Of a stretch of 64,000 nt of DNA, positions 33,478 to 44,815 are shown in pieces. The DNA is from Thuidium tamariscinum (taxonomy: Eukaryota; Streptophyta; Bryopsida; Hypnales; Thuidiaceae): assembly GCA_947034885.2 (NCBI GenBank), contig OX344749.2, positions 29,899,501-29,963,500 of the forward strand, read 5' to 3'. How positions within the stretch are numbered: position 1 is the first letter of the stretch; every line of letters begins with the position of its first letter. The position numbers and the translations under genes were made by a program. Below the pieces are notes generated by a model that searched no databases, was not told the DNA's origin, and worked only from the letters and a program-made list of their open reading frames with translations.

Positions 33478-33632
33478 TATTAACTAGTAACCTAGTTATC
33501 TAGATTAGTAAATTAGTAATCAAGGGATATGACCCTTGAGATAATCAAAAGGCATAAACCTTATATATTACTCTTGTATCTTTCTCTTTACATAATATAT
33601 TTTACACAATTTAGCATCATGCTTCTTTAACA
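33478..33632 (+). repeat. Copia 3' LTR (155 bp)
   Basis: Same length as the 5' LTR and different at one visible base. It is followed directly by the target duplication AAAAC. Confidence 0.93.
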
Positions 33633-33637
33633 AAAAC

Positions 33638-33992
33638 AGTAAAAGAGGATTGCGGTGCTGGAATCGAAGCTAGACGCCATGCTGAAAATCATTAATTAAG
33701 GTGGACCGCCTCGATTATGGAGCCTTGAGTTCGTCGTCGGATTGAGGTACACGTGTTTTATTTGCTCTTGCTGCCGTGCTTTGTCTTTCTTTGCCTTCAA
33801 ATTAAGAAATATTTCAGGAATAAGTTGATGTTAAGTTTTCAAGTTGGCACTACAGGTGCAAGTCCGTAACTTCACTTCGGAGACATAGGATTTGCATCAT
33901 GGCTCGATGTTAAGCCGTCTCTGAGTCTTCAAAATAGTGATCTGTGAATTCAAAGTTGACGAAAAAATTTTCATGTATTTTTTCATGTACAG
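33638..33992 (+). other. Host sequence 3' of copia: exon remainder and candidate intron
   Basis: The sequence continues the GC-richer DNA found before the insertion. GGATTGAG followed by GTACACGTG near 33,744 could be a splice donor. TTTTTTCATGTACAG ending at 33,992 is a good acceptor. In between is intron-like, T-rich DNA. Any copia-containing transcript would carry more than 5 kb of extra sequence. Confidence 0.35.
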
Positions 33993-34488
33993 ATTGGACC
34001 ACCCTTATCCTTCCATTCGATACACAATGGCCGTCGAAGAAGGTAGATTGTGCTTCATGCAGCTTGCTGGAATGGTGTGCGTCAGCGATGACCATCTGAT
34101 CAAGCCTGGACTCCTTGATGTTTCCCCATCCGAACCAACTCAGAGCGGTGTTCCCGAAGAAGACGTTACTACTGCCAGTGAGTCAAATAATTCTCAGTTT
34201 ATACGGTTGTTCCGTGATTCGAAAATATCATTGTCTGCAGACCGTGGCTCTCCACTGATCCAGCGTTTGAAAGACCTTCGTAAACATGCGAGTAAACCGA
34301 CAAAATTTGATTCAAGGGAGCAGTGGCTTAGAACAGTGGTAACTGACCTTAAATCAAGGGGTGTAGATGCACTACGTTTTTCTGGACGTGACTATGCCAT
34401 CCAAATTAATGTGGTTCCACGTGATCATCCATATGGGAAGCAGCTCGAACGTGCCAGATCAAGTGAAGACAATAAGGTTGGTGCTATG
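33993..34488 (+). CDS. Probable internal exon of an unrecognised protein
   Basis: A frame open across the interval is bordered by an acceptor (TTTTTTCATGTACAG before 33993) and a donor (ATG then GTAAGAGG from 34489). The encoded stretch is balanced in composition, with LDHPYPSIRYTMAVEEGRLC near the start, an S/T/E-rich linker, and ALRFSGRDYAIQINVVPRDH near the end. The wider open frame runs 33,937-34,548. No family is recognised. Joining this exon to the kinase exon downstream (acceptor near 35,445) would not keep frame, so they are probably separate genes. A leader exon upstream may have been split by the copia insertion. Confidence 0.45.
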
Positions 34489-35445
34489 GTAAGAGGCTCA
34501 AAAAGCGAGCATCTAAGCACTGATGTGCTTTTTTCGTATATCTCCTGATATGGAAATATTTTTAGTTTATTTTTCAGTGACAGAGAAATAGATGAGGAAT
34601 CTAACAGAAGTCGTTTCATATTTTTTGAAGCATTATTGAATTAGTTATGAATTTTCAAACATAGTCTGCCATAGGGCCCATAGTGGTGATCAGTAGGCCT
34701 TGCAAACCCATACATGTGCAGTTTGAAAAAAAATCAGCCCTTGTTCCAAAACTAGCATTGCAAGATGGGTAAAGTAATTGAAATGATTTTTAAAAGTGTC
34801 CCTTTCAAAATCTGAAATGAATGCTTGATTTAATCATTATTTCAGATTTTTTTATACTTGTAAGAAGGTAGTTGAACACATTAGAGAAAATATGGACTCT
34901 CCAGAGGGCCGCTAAGTACTGCCGGAGAGACCCATCGCAAAGATTTATTTTCATTTTGACAGTTTTTTTCCCCTATTGACGTTCGTGTCAGTTTTGCTGT
35001 TGTCACAGCATTTAATCGTAAAGGAAATACAAAAAAATTCAAGTTGCAGCTTCCAGCTTCCGGGTGGACTGCGAAAGAGGGAACCTGCCATCTCTCCCTG
35101 ACAGATCTAGAATTAAAAAAGAAAGATGCTTAAGATATTCACACAAGCTGAAAGGCATCTCTGTCAGTAATTTCGTCCTTTCTGTAGCTTAGTAGAAGTG
35201 CAGTACAGGTGCAGTAATAGACTGGTTTGTCAAAGTCTGACGGCCCTCCACAGAGTCCATATTTTCTCTGATGAACGGATTCTAATTTGAATTATATTAG
35301 TAGACACCTAGCCACTTAGTTAAAAATGAACCAATTGTGGTTCTTAAACCATTCATTGAAGAAGTTAAAACAAATCTCATCAAGCTCCATTGTAATCCAG
35401 ATTAATCCAGAGTTTTTTTTCCCAAAGTTCACATGTCCATTTCAG
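34489..35445. other. Intergenic or intronic DNA
   Basis: AT-rich with no open frame of note. It carries a short dispersed tract (AGTCGTTTCATATTTTTTG at about 34,608) also seen near 16,458. A candidate acceptor TCCATTTCAG at 35,436-35,445 precedes the kinase frame. Confidence 0.4.
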
Positions 35446-36617
35446 AGCCCCTACTGATGGTTGCAAAAGCCTGCTCGGTTTTAGAGCCCTCTCCTATAGG
35501 AGCAGCGGAGTGTATTTCCCTTCGTCTTCTCTTGGAAATGATGGACTTCAGTTGACAAGAGAATCCCGGCTTGAACAGGAACGTCGCACTCGCAGAGATT
35601 GGATCGAAAGATGTAAGATCGAGAATAAAGAGCCTCTTTTGCGTCGAAAGATCAAACCGAGCGTCGAAGATCGAGCCCTAGAGGACTCAGAGAAGAAGGG
35701 CTCAGAGGATCGATTTCGAGAGGGGTTTTGGAATGGAGGCCGTTTTGGTGTCAAGGTCTTCCCTAAAGCGGAGAAACCAACCTTCTTCAAGGAGGTGGCA
35801 GTTCTACAAAGGATTGGGACTCATCCACACATTGTGCACAGCTTTGGAGTGTCGAAACCCGAGGAGGGAGTGTCGAAACCCGAGGGGGGAGTGTCGAAAC
35901 CCGAGGGGGGAGTGTCGGAACCCGAGGGGGATGATGGATTCAAGTATTGGATGGAATTACTCGATGCGGATCTCCACGACTTCATTTCTAAATGGAGGGG
36001 TGGAGGTGAGGATGGCAAAGTACCCTCGGGAGAACCCTTTCAAACTGTCCTCAACTCGATGTGCGTATTACTGCAAATTGCCAAAGCTATGAAACGCCTA
36101 CATGAAGTAAATGTCATTCATGGGGATCTCAGGCCCGCTAATATTGGTATGAGCCACTATGAGCTATCAGGCGCAAACAGGGTCTGCGTTGTCAAGGTGA
36201 TCGATTTCGACCGCGCCACTATCATCGATAACAAGTCGGACGATGTCGACCCTATTTCCTGGTCAGATGAGTATATGGCACCCGAAGCCGGAGGCGCGCA
36301 AAACTGGAGAAAAATTGTCTGGTTCAAGTGCAAAGAAATGTGAGGTCTACAGTTTCGGCATTGTAGCCGTTGAGGTTCTTGCGGGGGTTCTTTTAGGCCA
36401 GAATTCAGATTTTAAAAAAGTGAATTGGCAGGACAGACGTGACCATATAATGAAACTTCTAGAACCTCTCAAAATTCAGGATTCACATCGGGAGTTGAGA
36501 AAGCTTGTATTGAAGTGTTTGAATGATGACTCCTCAAGCCGACCTCAGTCATTCAAAGACGTGACCGAAGAACTGACCAAATTGATCGATGCCGAGGATC
36601 GACGACGGAGGGGATAG
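35446..36617 (+). pseudogene. TKL-like kinase with 7-residue repeats, DFD motif and a frameshift
   Basis: A second kinase gene, probably lacking its first exon: no in-frame ATG precedes the kinase domain, and the frame opens after a candidate acceptor at 35,445. FGVKVF supplies the ATP-anchoring lysine and FFKEVAVLQ the helix C glutamate. Four copies of GVSKPEx (21-bp DNA repeats at 35,846-35,929) are inserted in the N-lobe. The catalytic loop is HGDLRPANIG (non-RD) and the DFG site reads DFD, so magnesium binding may be altered. MAPEA follows. A one-base shift near 36,288-36,300 moves the rest (CEVYSFGIVAVEVLAG to the C-terminus) into another frame. The stop at 36,615-36,617 lies at the junction with a truncated family C element. 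It resembles the kinase at 301-1,324. If the shift were a sequencing error the gene could be a pseudokinase. Confidence 0.82.
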
Positions 36618-36747
36618 ATTTCAGATATCTACAACACATATAGATTTCAAAAATCTAGGATTGATTTAGATTTCATACTGCATGGTCTGACTTGTAAGAA
36701 GTGTCATTTAACTAATGGAATATTGTCATTTTAACAGAATTCGCCAT
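36614..36747. mobile_element. Truncated family C MITE, copy C5
   Basis: The right half of a family C element (ATAGATTTCAGATATC to the terminus ending TCGCCAT). The left half is missing and the sequence abuts the kinase coding region, whose stop codon it overlaps or supplies. Confidence 0.7.
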
Positions 36748-36819
36748 GACATACATTTTCAATTGAAATTTGTGCATACTAAGTTTGTGTTTTTGGACTG
36801 TGACTTCCAAGTGGTTTAG

Positions 36820-37545
36820 CCCCTAAGCAACGTCGGTGCCATTTTTTGGCGTTTAGATGACTTTGCAGGGGCAGAGGAAGACCTAAACAATAGTTTTTTC
36901 ATTCACTTTTTTCTTAATGACCTTTCGCATTAAGTTGTAAAGAGTCTCCAATTGAGTTTTTAGTCTAATTACTGTTTGTTTTCATGTAGTTGAGAAGTAA
37001 TTAGAGAAAACTGATGGCAAAATTTGCCATTTTAGTGTATTTTGAGAAATTGACTGAATCTGAAATTTCTCCTTGAAAATGGCATTTTTTGAGTTTGAGC
37101 CCAACTTACGAAATGAAGGTCCTCTGCTCTAGTTTCTACTCCAATTGAAATTTTGGATTTAAAAAAAAAATTGAATATTCTATTGCATTTTGAACTTTGG
37201 CTGCAATTTTAATGTCCACTGCATCCTATTTATAGAAGTACATGGAAATTAAGTTTCCATCGTGATGTTTGTCACTATAATGTACACACATGGTGAAATT
37301 TTCAGATTTTTTGAAATAATTTCTATTTGATATGATTTTTCTTCACATTTTCTTCAAAAAAATTCCAAAAAATCCATTTTCCTCCAAAAAAACTAATTTC
37401 TTTGTGGAGTTTAGAAGACATGTACTTTCATCTCTGAAAAATAAAATTAAAAAAATTTCATACATATCTGCTTCCAAAATGGTAACAAACTGAGTGATGG
37501 GCAAGGAGGCTTCAAACCATTGGTGATAGGTCCCTCCTTTAAGGG
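36820..37545. mobile_element. Family B TTAA element, copy B3 (726 bp, inverted)
   Basis: Starts CCCCTAAGCAACGTCGGTGCC and ends TCCCTCCTTTAAGGG, with TTAG (a mutated TTAA) at 36816-36819 and TTAA at 37546-37549. Inverted relative to B1 and equal to it in length. Internal identity with B1 is high, for example TTGAGAAATTGACTGAATCTGAAA against its complement. Confidence 0.82.
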
Positions 37546-37578
37546 TTAATCCTGATAATGGATTGTTTCTTAAATTAA

Positions 37579-38524
37579 CCCAAGCTATTGTCCCATATGC
37601 ATTGTTCCTGTGAGGTTAAAATGGATTTCCTCTAGGCTTCAGTAATGTCAATTTTGGACTTGATTTTTTGAAAACTTTTTTGTAAGACAAAAATTCACAT
37701 TAGGTTCATACAAACTTAATATAACTTTTATTTCAATTGCTACATGGGAGCAAAAATTATGTTATTGTACAATAAGCTTAAAATTGTAAATCGAGAAGTT
37801 TGGGAAGCAAAAGAAGTCTACATAACCTGAAGTTATAATTATTTTATACTTTTGTTTTATAGATTATATTTTTGTTTGTATAGAAGGCTTTGATTCATTG
37901 CATTTGGATTTGTGATGTGAAAGTCATGGAGCTTCTTGTTTTGCAAGCAATCATGGAAACTTCATAAGAAAAACCATGTATTGAATTCATTTTTGGAATC
38001 AATTAGAAAAAAGTTCCATAAGATCAAGTATGCTTCCTAAAACAATCTCACTATTGGTATTTATTTAGTGTGTTTCAATTCCACCTTAGAACTATTAACA
38101 ATTTAGTTTTTCCTTAAATTTCATACCAACATCTACTTAATGATCTTAAAAAGAATATAGACCTTCTTTTCAAAATAAAATTCCTTGACTTTCAATACAA
38201 ATCTTCAACAATTTTTTCTTTTTGAAACCAAAATGTTTAGTGCAAAATTTTTAAGTTTAGAAGGTTCTTATTCAAATAATCTAGTCAAAAAAATAGATTG
38301 ATTCAAAATCTACTTTCTTCACTTTAAATGCAATTATGCAAATATCTTACAAAGTATAGGGTGAAATTTTTTGAAACTTCTTTGTGACATTATTGAACTA
38401 GCCTAGTGCAAGGTCTTATGGTTAAATAAGCAAAAAAAAAAGTATTAAAGTTTTTTTCCTCTTTGCAATAGAAATGGTAGTTTTAAGTGTTTTTTATGAA
38501 AAAAAAGTTTTGGAATTCTACGGA
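37579..38524. mobile_element. Degenerate family A TTAA element, copy A4 (about 946 bp)
   Basis: TTAA at 37575-37578 and 38525-38528 bracket DNA whose internal order follows A2 and A3 (TTATTTCAATTGCTACATGGGAGCAAAA, then GGCTTTGATTCATT, then TACCAACATCTACTTAATGA). The terminal CCCC...GGGG motifs are eroded. An old copy. Confidence 0.55.
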
Positions 38525-38528
38525 TTAA

Positions 38529-39694
38529 CCTAGAAAGATATAATATATAACCATGCTTTCTAACTTCAAAAATCTTTAATGTGTGTGTTCTATTTTCATA
38601 ATTTTGTTTCAAAAAGTATTTAAAAGAATGTTTACAACACTAATAGAAAATATGACTAAGTAGACCAAGCTTTACTACCTACACTTCATTTGATACCAAC
38701 ATAGTGACAAGCTCTAAGTTTTATGGGCATGCAATCAAAAAATGCAAAATTTGGACTATTTTTTAATTTTATATGATGGCTTAATACAAAATGGATGGTT
38801 GAAAATAGATCATGGTGTCATATAGGGGTTTAACAAGCATGTAAAAAAATGTTTTACAATGAAAGAAAACACATTTTAAGGAATATGAAAATAAAAAATA
38901 CATAGCTTTAATGAATAAATCATTAAAACCATTAGAAATGACATGCTGTCAACTTTAAATCAAAGGTTTTTGTTACACCATGCACCTATTGGGTGTTTTT
39001 GAATATGAAGTAATTTATATTCATCATAAAAAATTTCATCCATCAAAATTATGTGATCTTTCTATATAGAGATTAGGATAATATCTATGCAATTTTAAGA
39101 AGACCCAATGACAACATTCTAATGACATTAAATTGCCACCTTTTCTTTGAAATGTAGTTTGGATCTTGTACTTGTAACTTCTAGACTTGTATGCCTTGGA
39201 TGTGAATTTTAATGTATTTGAAGATGACAAATGATTGTCATTCTATAGAATTTAATAATATAATTTGGAAATCAAAATGGAAAATTTCCATAAATAATTT
39301 GATGATTGCAAATAAGAATGATTATTGATTTCCAAAGCTCTCGTATAAAAGTTAGTAGACTTACTTCAAGGAAATCATGATAAACAATTGAAGCTCTTGC
39401 AAAACATTCATATCAAGTATAAGGGGATGAATCTTTCTACTCTCCAATTGATATACGAATTGATTGTTTTTCTACCAATATTAGAGATAACAAACATGAG
39501 ATAATTTTTCTTATTTGAATTTTGGATTAAGTCCTTTGGAAATAGGTATTAGAGATTTATGCTTCTATAGAGGTAGTACAAGACTAATATGATGTGCGTG
39601 GATTTTAGTAGAAGTTGTTGGATGAACTTCAATCCAAAATAAAAAATGTCAAATTAATACCATGAAATTTTTTTGAGCTTCAAATCAATATTTA
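38529..39694. other. AT-rich intergenic DNA
   Basis: No gene is recognised. The frame at 39,036-39,230 is short and has no domain. Confidence 0.4.
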
Positions 39695-40230
39695 CCCCTA
39701 AAGGACTAAGGCCATTCTTTTGTTAAAACCACAAAAATTTCCATTTTCAGCTATGTTCATCTATGAAAACCAAAAAAATATTTTTGTAGAACCTAATTGT
39801 AGAATATTTTATTTAATTTGTTTGAGGTCATGTGGTAAAAATTTCATGAAGTTTGACCATATAGATTGAAAGATATAAGCAATCAAAGTTATTTTTTCAA
39901 GAAGATGCTAAAACTACCCAAAACACAATATTGTCAATAACTTTCCCATTACTAGTCCAAATAGAATGAATCAAAGCTTCAAATGTAGAAGAAAATGTAT
40001 GCTTTTAGGAATAAAAAATAATTTTAATTATGTCTTTTTGCAAAAGAAATTTGTTGCCCGCCAAATTTAGTTTTGAACTTTTTGTGTTATAACTAGACAC
40101 CAATTGAAATAAAAATTATATTCCCACAAAGCTAGTCAATTTTACATCTTATGAAAAAGTTTCAAAAAGTTTCATTAAAAATTGAAGTCATAGGAACCTG
40201 TCCGAAATCCATTTTGTCCCCCAAGGAGAT
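39695..40230. mobile_element. Internally deleted family A element, copy A5
   Basis: Left end CCCCTAAAGGACTAAGGCC preceded by TTTA (mutated TTAA). The interior matches A1 in the same orientation, including GAGGTCATGTGGTAAAAATTT and TAGTCCAAATAGA, with a large internal deletion. The right end stops in TTTGTCCCCCAAGGAG, so the terminal GGTCCTTTAGGGG is lost. Confidence 0.7.
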
Positions 40231-40905
40231 AACCACTACTAGAATCTCTTACTCTAATTGATAGGAAATCAACATATTTCAGTTGTATAGGTAGATTTGA
40301 AAATTTGGTTTGTTTATTTGGAAATTAAAAAAATACTGAATCAATACATCACTACTAGGGGTTGTCATGGCACCTTCATTTGCAATGGAATTCCCTGGGA
40401 ATGTGCACATGGCATGTTTCCATTCATCTTCCGTATCAAGCCTAGGATTCATTTCCTAGGGAATTCATTATAGCTATCTTCACATCCGCAAGTGCTTAAT
40501 CATTCCGTAGGATTCATTCCCTAGGAAAATTTGATCTTCTGCTTCATAATTTCACCCCTCCAGTGCACTATTTTTGCCCCTTCACCAATAAGCACGTAGT
40601 GAACTTTACCCTCGCTCAATGAACCCTTGAGGTTTAGGTCTCACTCAAGGTGAACGAACCTCAAGAGTTCATCTTTGACATTCCAAAAGGGTATCATAGC
40701 ACCTCCAACTTCCAGCAAACCTATTGGCTCTTGGTTTATTTCAATTCCTTGAGAAAATCTGGAAGTCGAAGACTCAGAGGTGCAGTGACAATCCCTACTT
40801 ACTCATCTTTTCATCCCAACCTCTATGCGTGGCATGCAGACACGATATCAATGATTATATCTTTCATGATCTCAGGCCTTTGACTTCCTAAAAAAAGTTC
40901 TCTAA
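40231..40905. other. Intergenic DNA with a weak coding-like patch
   Basis: At 40,640-40,885 the sequence is less AT-rich and a plus frame of 77 codons is open (FIFDIPKGYHSTSNFQQTYW). No family is recognised. It could be a fragment of the neighbouring old copia or of an unknown gene. Confidence 0.3.
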
Positions 40906-43900
40906 TACAATGTTCCTTGTTTTTTTGTTGAAAATAGGAAATGAAACAAAACCAAAAAATGCAAGAAGAAAAGTAATAATTAGAAGGAAGTTTCAAACAT
41001 ATATATAGAGGAGAGAAGAAGAGTAGTTCTTCTCTCCTATTGGTTTAGAGGATTCTAATCTTATCTCTAGTTGCCTTTATGGCTATAGTTAACTATAGAT
41101 AACTATAGTGGAAAGTGTACTAATAGAATACTATTCTTAACACTCTTCTTCACTTGACATAATATTATTAAAAATATTGTAATCTTAAAAGATGTACAAT
41201 TGTTGCCTCATTAAAACCTTATTTTAGAAAACCTTGGTTAGAATCAAGGACAAAACCAAAGATGAAGGAAAAGAATACAACATTTTTATCATCATTCCAT
41301 TCTCATGGTAAAACCCAATGAGGAAAAAATTCAAGAAAGGAAAAACAAAGGTTTTTACAATAACTATGAAATCTCTTGCTCCAAAGTACTAAGTCGTTGC
41401 ATTCCAATACCTTAGAGGGTCGGCGATGAGTAATCAATGAAAGAGCCTTGGTAAAGAGATCCGCAAGATTATATATTGAAATAATTTTCTTGACTTCAAG
41501 TGCTCTGATCGCAATGAGGTATGGATATTGTTCACCTAATGGTTCTTCCTCCTTGCAAGGGCGATAAGCTCCTCACCAATACCAACTTGTATTCAAAAAG
41601 TCCAAAAACTTGTCTCTTTTGCAAAGAAGTATACTCCTCCTTGATGGTAGCTTTCCGCTTCAACCAATTAGAGCAACGCATCACTTCATCAATAGTACGT
41701 GGATCATGATTATGTTTCTCGCAAGAAAGATTTCTGCAATTATAGAAACAAATGATTCGTTCAATTCAATTGTTGTTTTATTTCAAATATCACCTGTATT
41801 GCAATACATCATAGATAACTCTATATTCAATTTGGACTCTTCTTGCTCGCAAACAAGAATTCCTCCCGCAAGAATTGCAATGGTGTGGGGCAAAGATCCT
41901 GGTAAAATAGAAGTGGTTGCTATAGATATAGAAGAAATATTATTAGACATTGTCTTGCGCTTGCGTGGTTGTTTGTCAGGTCCATGAGTCCATTTGCCTA
42001 GTGATTGGAAAACTGGAGCAAAAATAGTTGCTGGAATTTCAATTTGGGCAGGAACATTTTGAGCTTCATTTAACAGAATCTTAGTAATTTTGGGTGCATC
42101 ATTGAAGCCATCAGTTTTTTTTTAATTGTTCTTGAATAGTTGTTCCTCCTTTTAAAGATGAAAATTTGTCTTCTTCAATTTGACAAAATTTAACAAGATG
42201 AACACGAAGCAATGTACCAATGGAGGGATTGATATAACAAATAATGCTTGGAGAATCAAACCCAACATAAATGCCTTCTTATCAATGAGCTCCGATTGTA
42301 TGATGTTGAGGTTCAAGGATAGGAACCCATATACAACAACCAAATACTTGCAAGTAAGATATATTTTGTATATGTTCAGAAAGAAGCTCTTGTGGAGAAA
42401 CAATATCAACTCATGAAGGACGAAGTTAAATTAAAGTTGCAATATGTAAAATAGCATAGCCCCATATAGATGTGGGTAGCTTTGCTTGAAAAAGAAATGA
42501 CCTTGTAATACTTAGCTAAATCCATTTTATAAAAGATTTTGCCAATCCATTTTGAACATGTTTGTATAGAAGAGATATGTCAAGTAAATCCCTGTTGTAG
42601 TGCAATAATCTTCAAAAGCTCTTAATTGGAACTCTTGAGCATTATCTTTATATAATATCTTAATTGGATAATCAAGAAAATGAGCCTTGAAATAGATCAA
42701 CATAGATAATAAATTAGCAAAAGTCAAGTTTCTCATTGATAATGACGAGATATGTGATTTTTTGCCTGATAGATGAATTAAAATCATAAAATATTCAAAT
42801 GGTCCAAAGATAGGATTTATAGGACTACAAATATCACCATATATAGTTTTGAAAACATTGGTGGTAAGAAAATTACCATAAAAATAGTTGAGCAATTAAT
42901 TTGCCTTGTACGCATATTTGGCATAATGTCATTGGTTTACTAGTTGTAAATTATATTCAACAACACATGGAAGAAATTTTGATTCATTTTTAATTTATTT
43001 TTATTCAAATAAAATAAAATAAAATAGAACCTCTATGGCTATATCTTTGGTGTCAAACGAAAATACTATTATCTTTATATGATAATGTAAAACTAGATAA
43101 ACGAAGTGGTTAGATTGCAATCTAATATAAGCCATTTGTTGCAGCAAAGGCTATTTCCACAAATATTATCGTTTGGTACAAAAATCAAAACCTCTTGCCT
43201 ATCTAGAATTTTGGGTCAAGAGGTGAAAAAGATTGGTGCATACATCCTAATAGTTGATTAGACTTTGGAAGGCATAGGATGAATATATAGCACTCATGCA
43301 TGTAACTTTGTTTATCTCACAGGATTGTGTTGTGATTACAAAGTCAAGGATTGCATCACAAGACTTATGAATGGATTTGTCATCAACAATTCATATACAT
43401 CCTGCAGGATTTTACTTGTAATTATCAAGTCAAGGAATGCATCTCACCAACAGATGTCTTCAACTGTACCACTCCAAATAAATCCATGAACACATCTATG
43501 ACGTGGGCTTTACGAGTTTGTACTTAGGGCTTTTCATTTTTTCAGAAACAGTTTTGCAAAATACAATGATAATATGATATATAACAAACATTTGTTAGAT
43601 GGCCCACCGTGCCACATTTGTAGCAAAAATGCATCTTTAACAAATGCTTAGCATGGTTGTTAGACAACTTACACCTATGGTGTTAGTAAAAGAATATTAT
43701 GCTTTTTTTGTATATTACTTATTATGATTATGGATACCCGAGTATTTAACATTAGAAACCTCAACAACATGCAGTTAAGGAATTATGGATCCTATTATAT
43801 GAGCCTCTATATTATGTAATTGGACTTTATTTTGCCTTTTAACAAGGAACAACATCTTCTCCTCATCTATAGCCTACTACACAACCTCAATTATAAAATA

Positions 43901-44522
43901 GTGCGATATATTTCACTATTAAAAGAAATGAATGCTAAAAGGCAATAGAATAAAATTAATATTTTTCTAAAAATAGGGATGAAAGTAGAGATACTTACAA
44001 TAAAAGAATTGTAAAACAAAAACAAAAATATTGTAATAAAAGCTCCCCAAATAAAATGCACTCTTGCAATTTTTTACCTGTGATAAATAAATATTGCCAT
44101 AAACTTCCTCTTATGCAGGAAGACTAATAAGTTAAAGTCTTTGTGCTTCAATATTAATAGTAGCTATAGAAATTTTTGCTTTAAGCTCTAGCCTTTCAAT
44201 CTTGAAAAACGCTAGCTTGGAAAGATGCCAAGGGGGAGGGGGCACTACTTGAGATGTTTGAAGATCACATGCGTTCAAAACCTACAACTTCTATTTTATG
44301 TCCTAAAATTTAAATAAAAAGAAAAGAAAAAAATATGAGTAGATTTTTCTACTTTCAAAGTTTATGTTTTGAATTACTGATATTTTTTCTTGTTGATGAT
44401 AATTAGATATAAATTTTTGAAATAAAAAAATATTCTAATCTTATCCCTTGCTGCCTTTATGACTACAATTAATTGTAAATAATTGTAGTGGAGAGCATGT
44501 TAATAAAATGCTATTCTTAATA
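40906..44522 (-). mobile_element. Old, decayed Ty1/copia element on the minus strand
   Basis: Domains on the minus strand run from high to low coordinates: zinc knuckle CYKCGTVGHLTNVC (43,584-43,625), integrase fragment (42,527-42,895), post-integrase region with SIWGYAILH and GIYVGFDSPSII (about 42,270-42,470), and an RNase H end containing NLADLFTKAL (about 41,440-41,480). Most of the reverse transcriptase is deleted. Imperfect LTR matches lie at about 41,053-41,142 and 44,430-44,522 (ATTCTAATCTTATC and GCTATTCTTAA). A purine-rich tract precedes the 3' LTR near 41,145. The LTRs have diverged strongly, so this is far older than the plus-strand copia. Confidence 0.8.
42527..42895 (-). pseudogene. 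Copia integrase fragment
   Basis: An open stretch of 122 codons reads GDICSPINPIFGPFEYFMIL, then SMRNLTFANLL and DYPIKILYKDNAQEF. This matches copia integrase around the first catalytic D (GD.CGPI) and the second (DNA.EF). The expected following QNG.AE region is diverged to a DWQNLL end. The SIRE/Tork-like wording differs from the young copia, so it is a separate lineage. Confidence 0.82.
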
Positions 44523-44811
44523 ATTCTACCTTAGTAACAAGAACACTTTTTCCAAGTGGATAAATCTTATGCTACTATAGATACTAAATAAACTCCCACT
44601 TTAGTCAGTCTTACTACAAGTAACATTACCTTACTTTATACCTCCAGTAAAAATTTTAATGTCTGAATCAACATTGCGATAGTCAAGGAACTCACTATAA
44701 AACCGCACATGTATTAATTAAGAAGGTATATAGAAAGATCCTCTTTATCAACGAGAACGTAACTTTGCTTTGATATGCATATACATAGGACTTATATCCA
44801 TTTAACCCCTA
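44523..44811. other. Intergenic DNA
   Basis: Short AT-rich spacer between the old copia and element A6. Nothing is recognised. Confidence 0.4.
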
Positions 44812-44815
44812 AATG

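Larger units (their letters stand above)
28405..33637 (+). mobile_element. Young full-length Ty1/copia retrotransposon with 5-bp target duplication
   Basis: Two 155-bp LTRs (28410-28564 and 33478-33632) flank a single gag-pol frame. AAAAC is duplicated on either side (28405-28409, 33633-33637). The LTRs differ at one visible position (GCATAAGCC versus GCATAAACC), so the insertion is recent. The LTRs begin TATTAA and end TTAACA, lacking the usual 5' TG in both copies. The primer-binding site and polypurine tract are present. The coding region has a C-terminal frameshift and an altered reverse transcriptase active site, so it probably moved using proteins supplied by relatives. Confidence 0.95.

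Noticed and set aside
33993-36617. Single gene joining the unknown exon to the kinase exon
   Set aside because: The best donors (34,476 and 34,488) and the acceptor near 35,445 are in incompatible phases, so the join would not be in frame.
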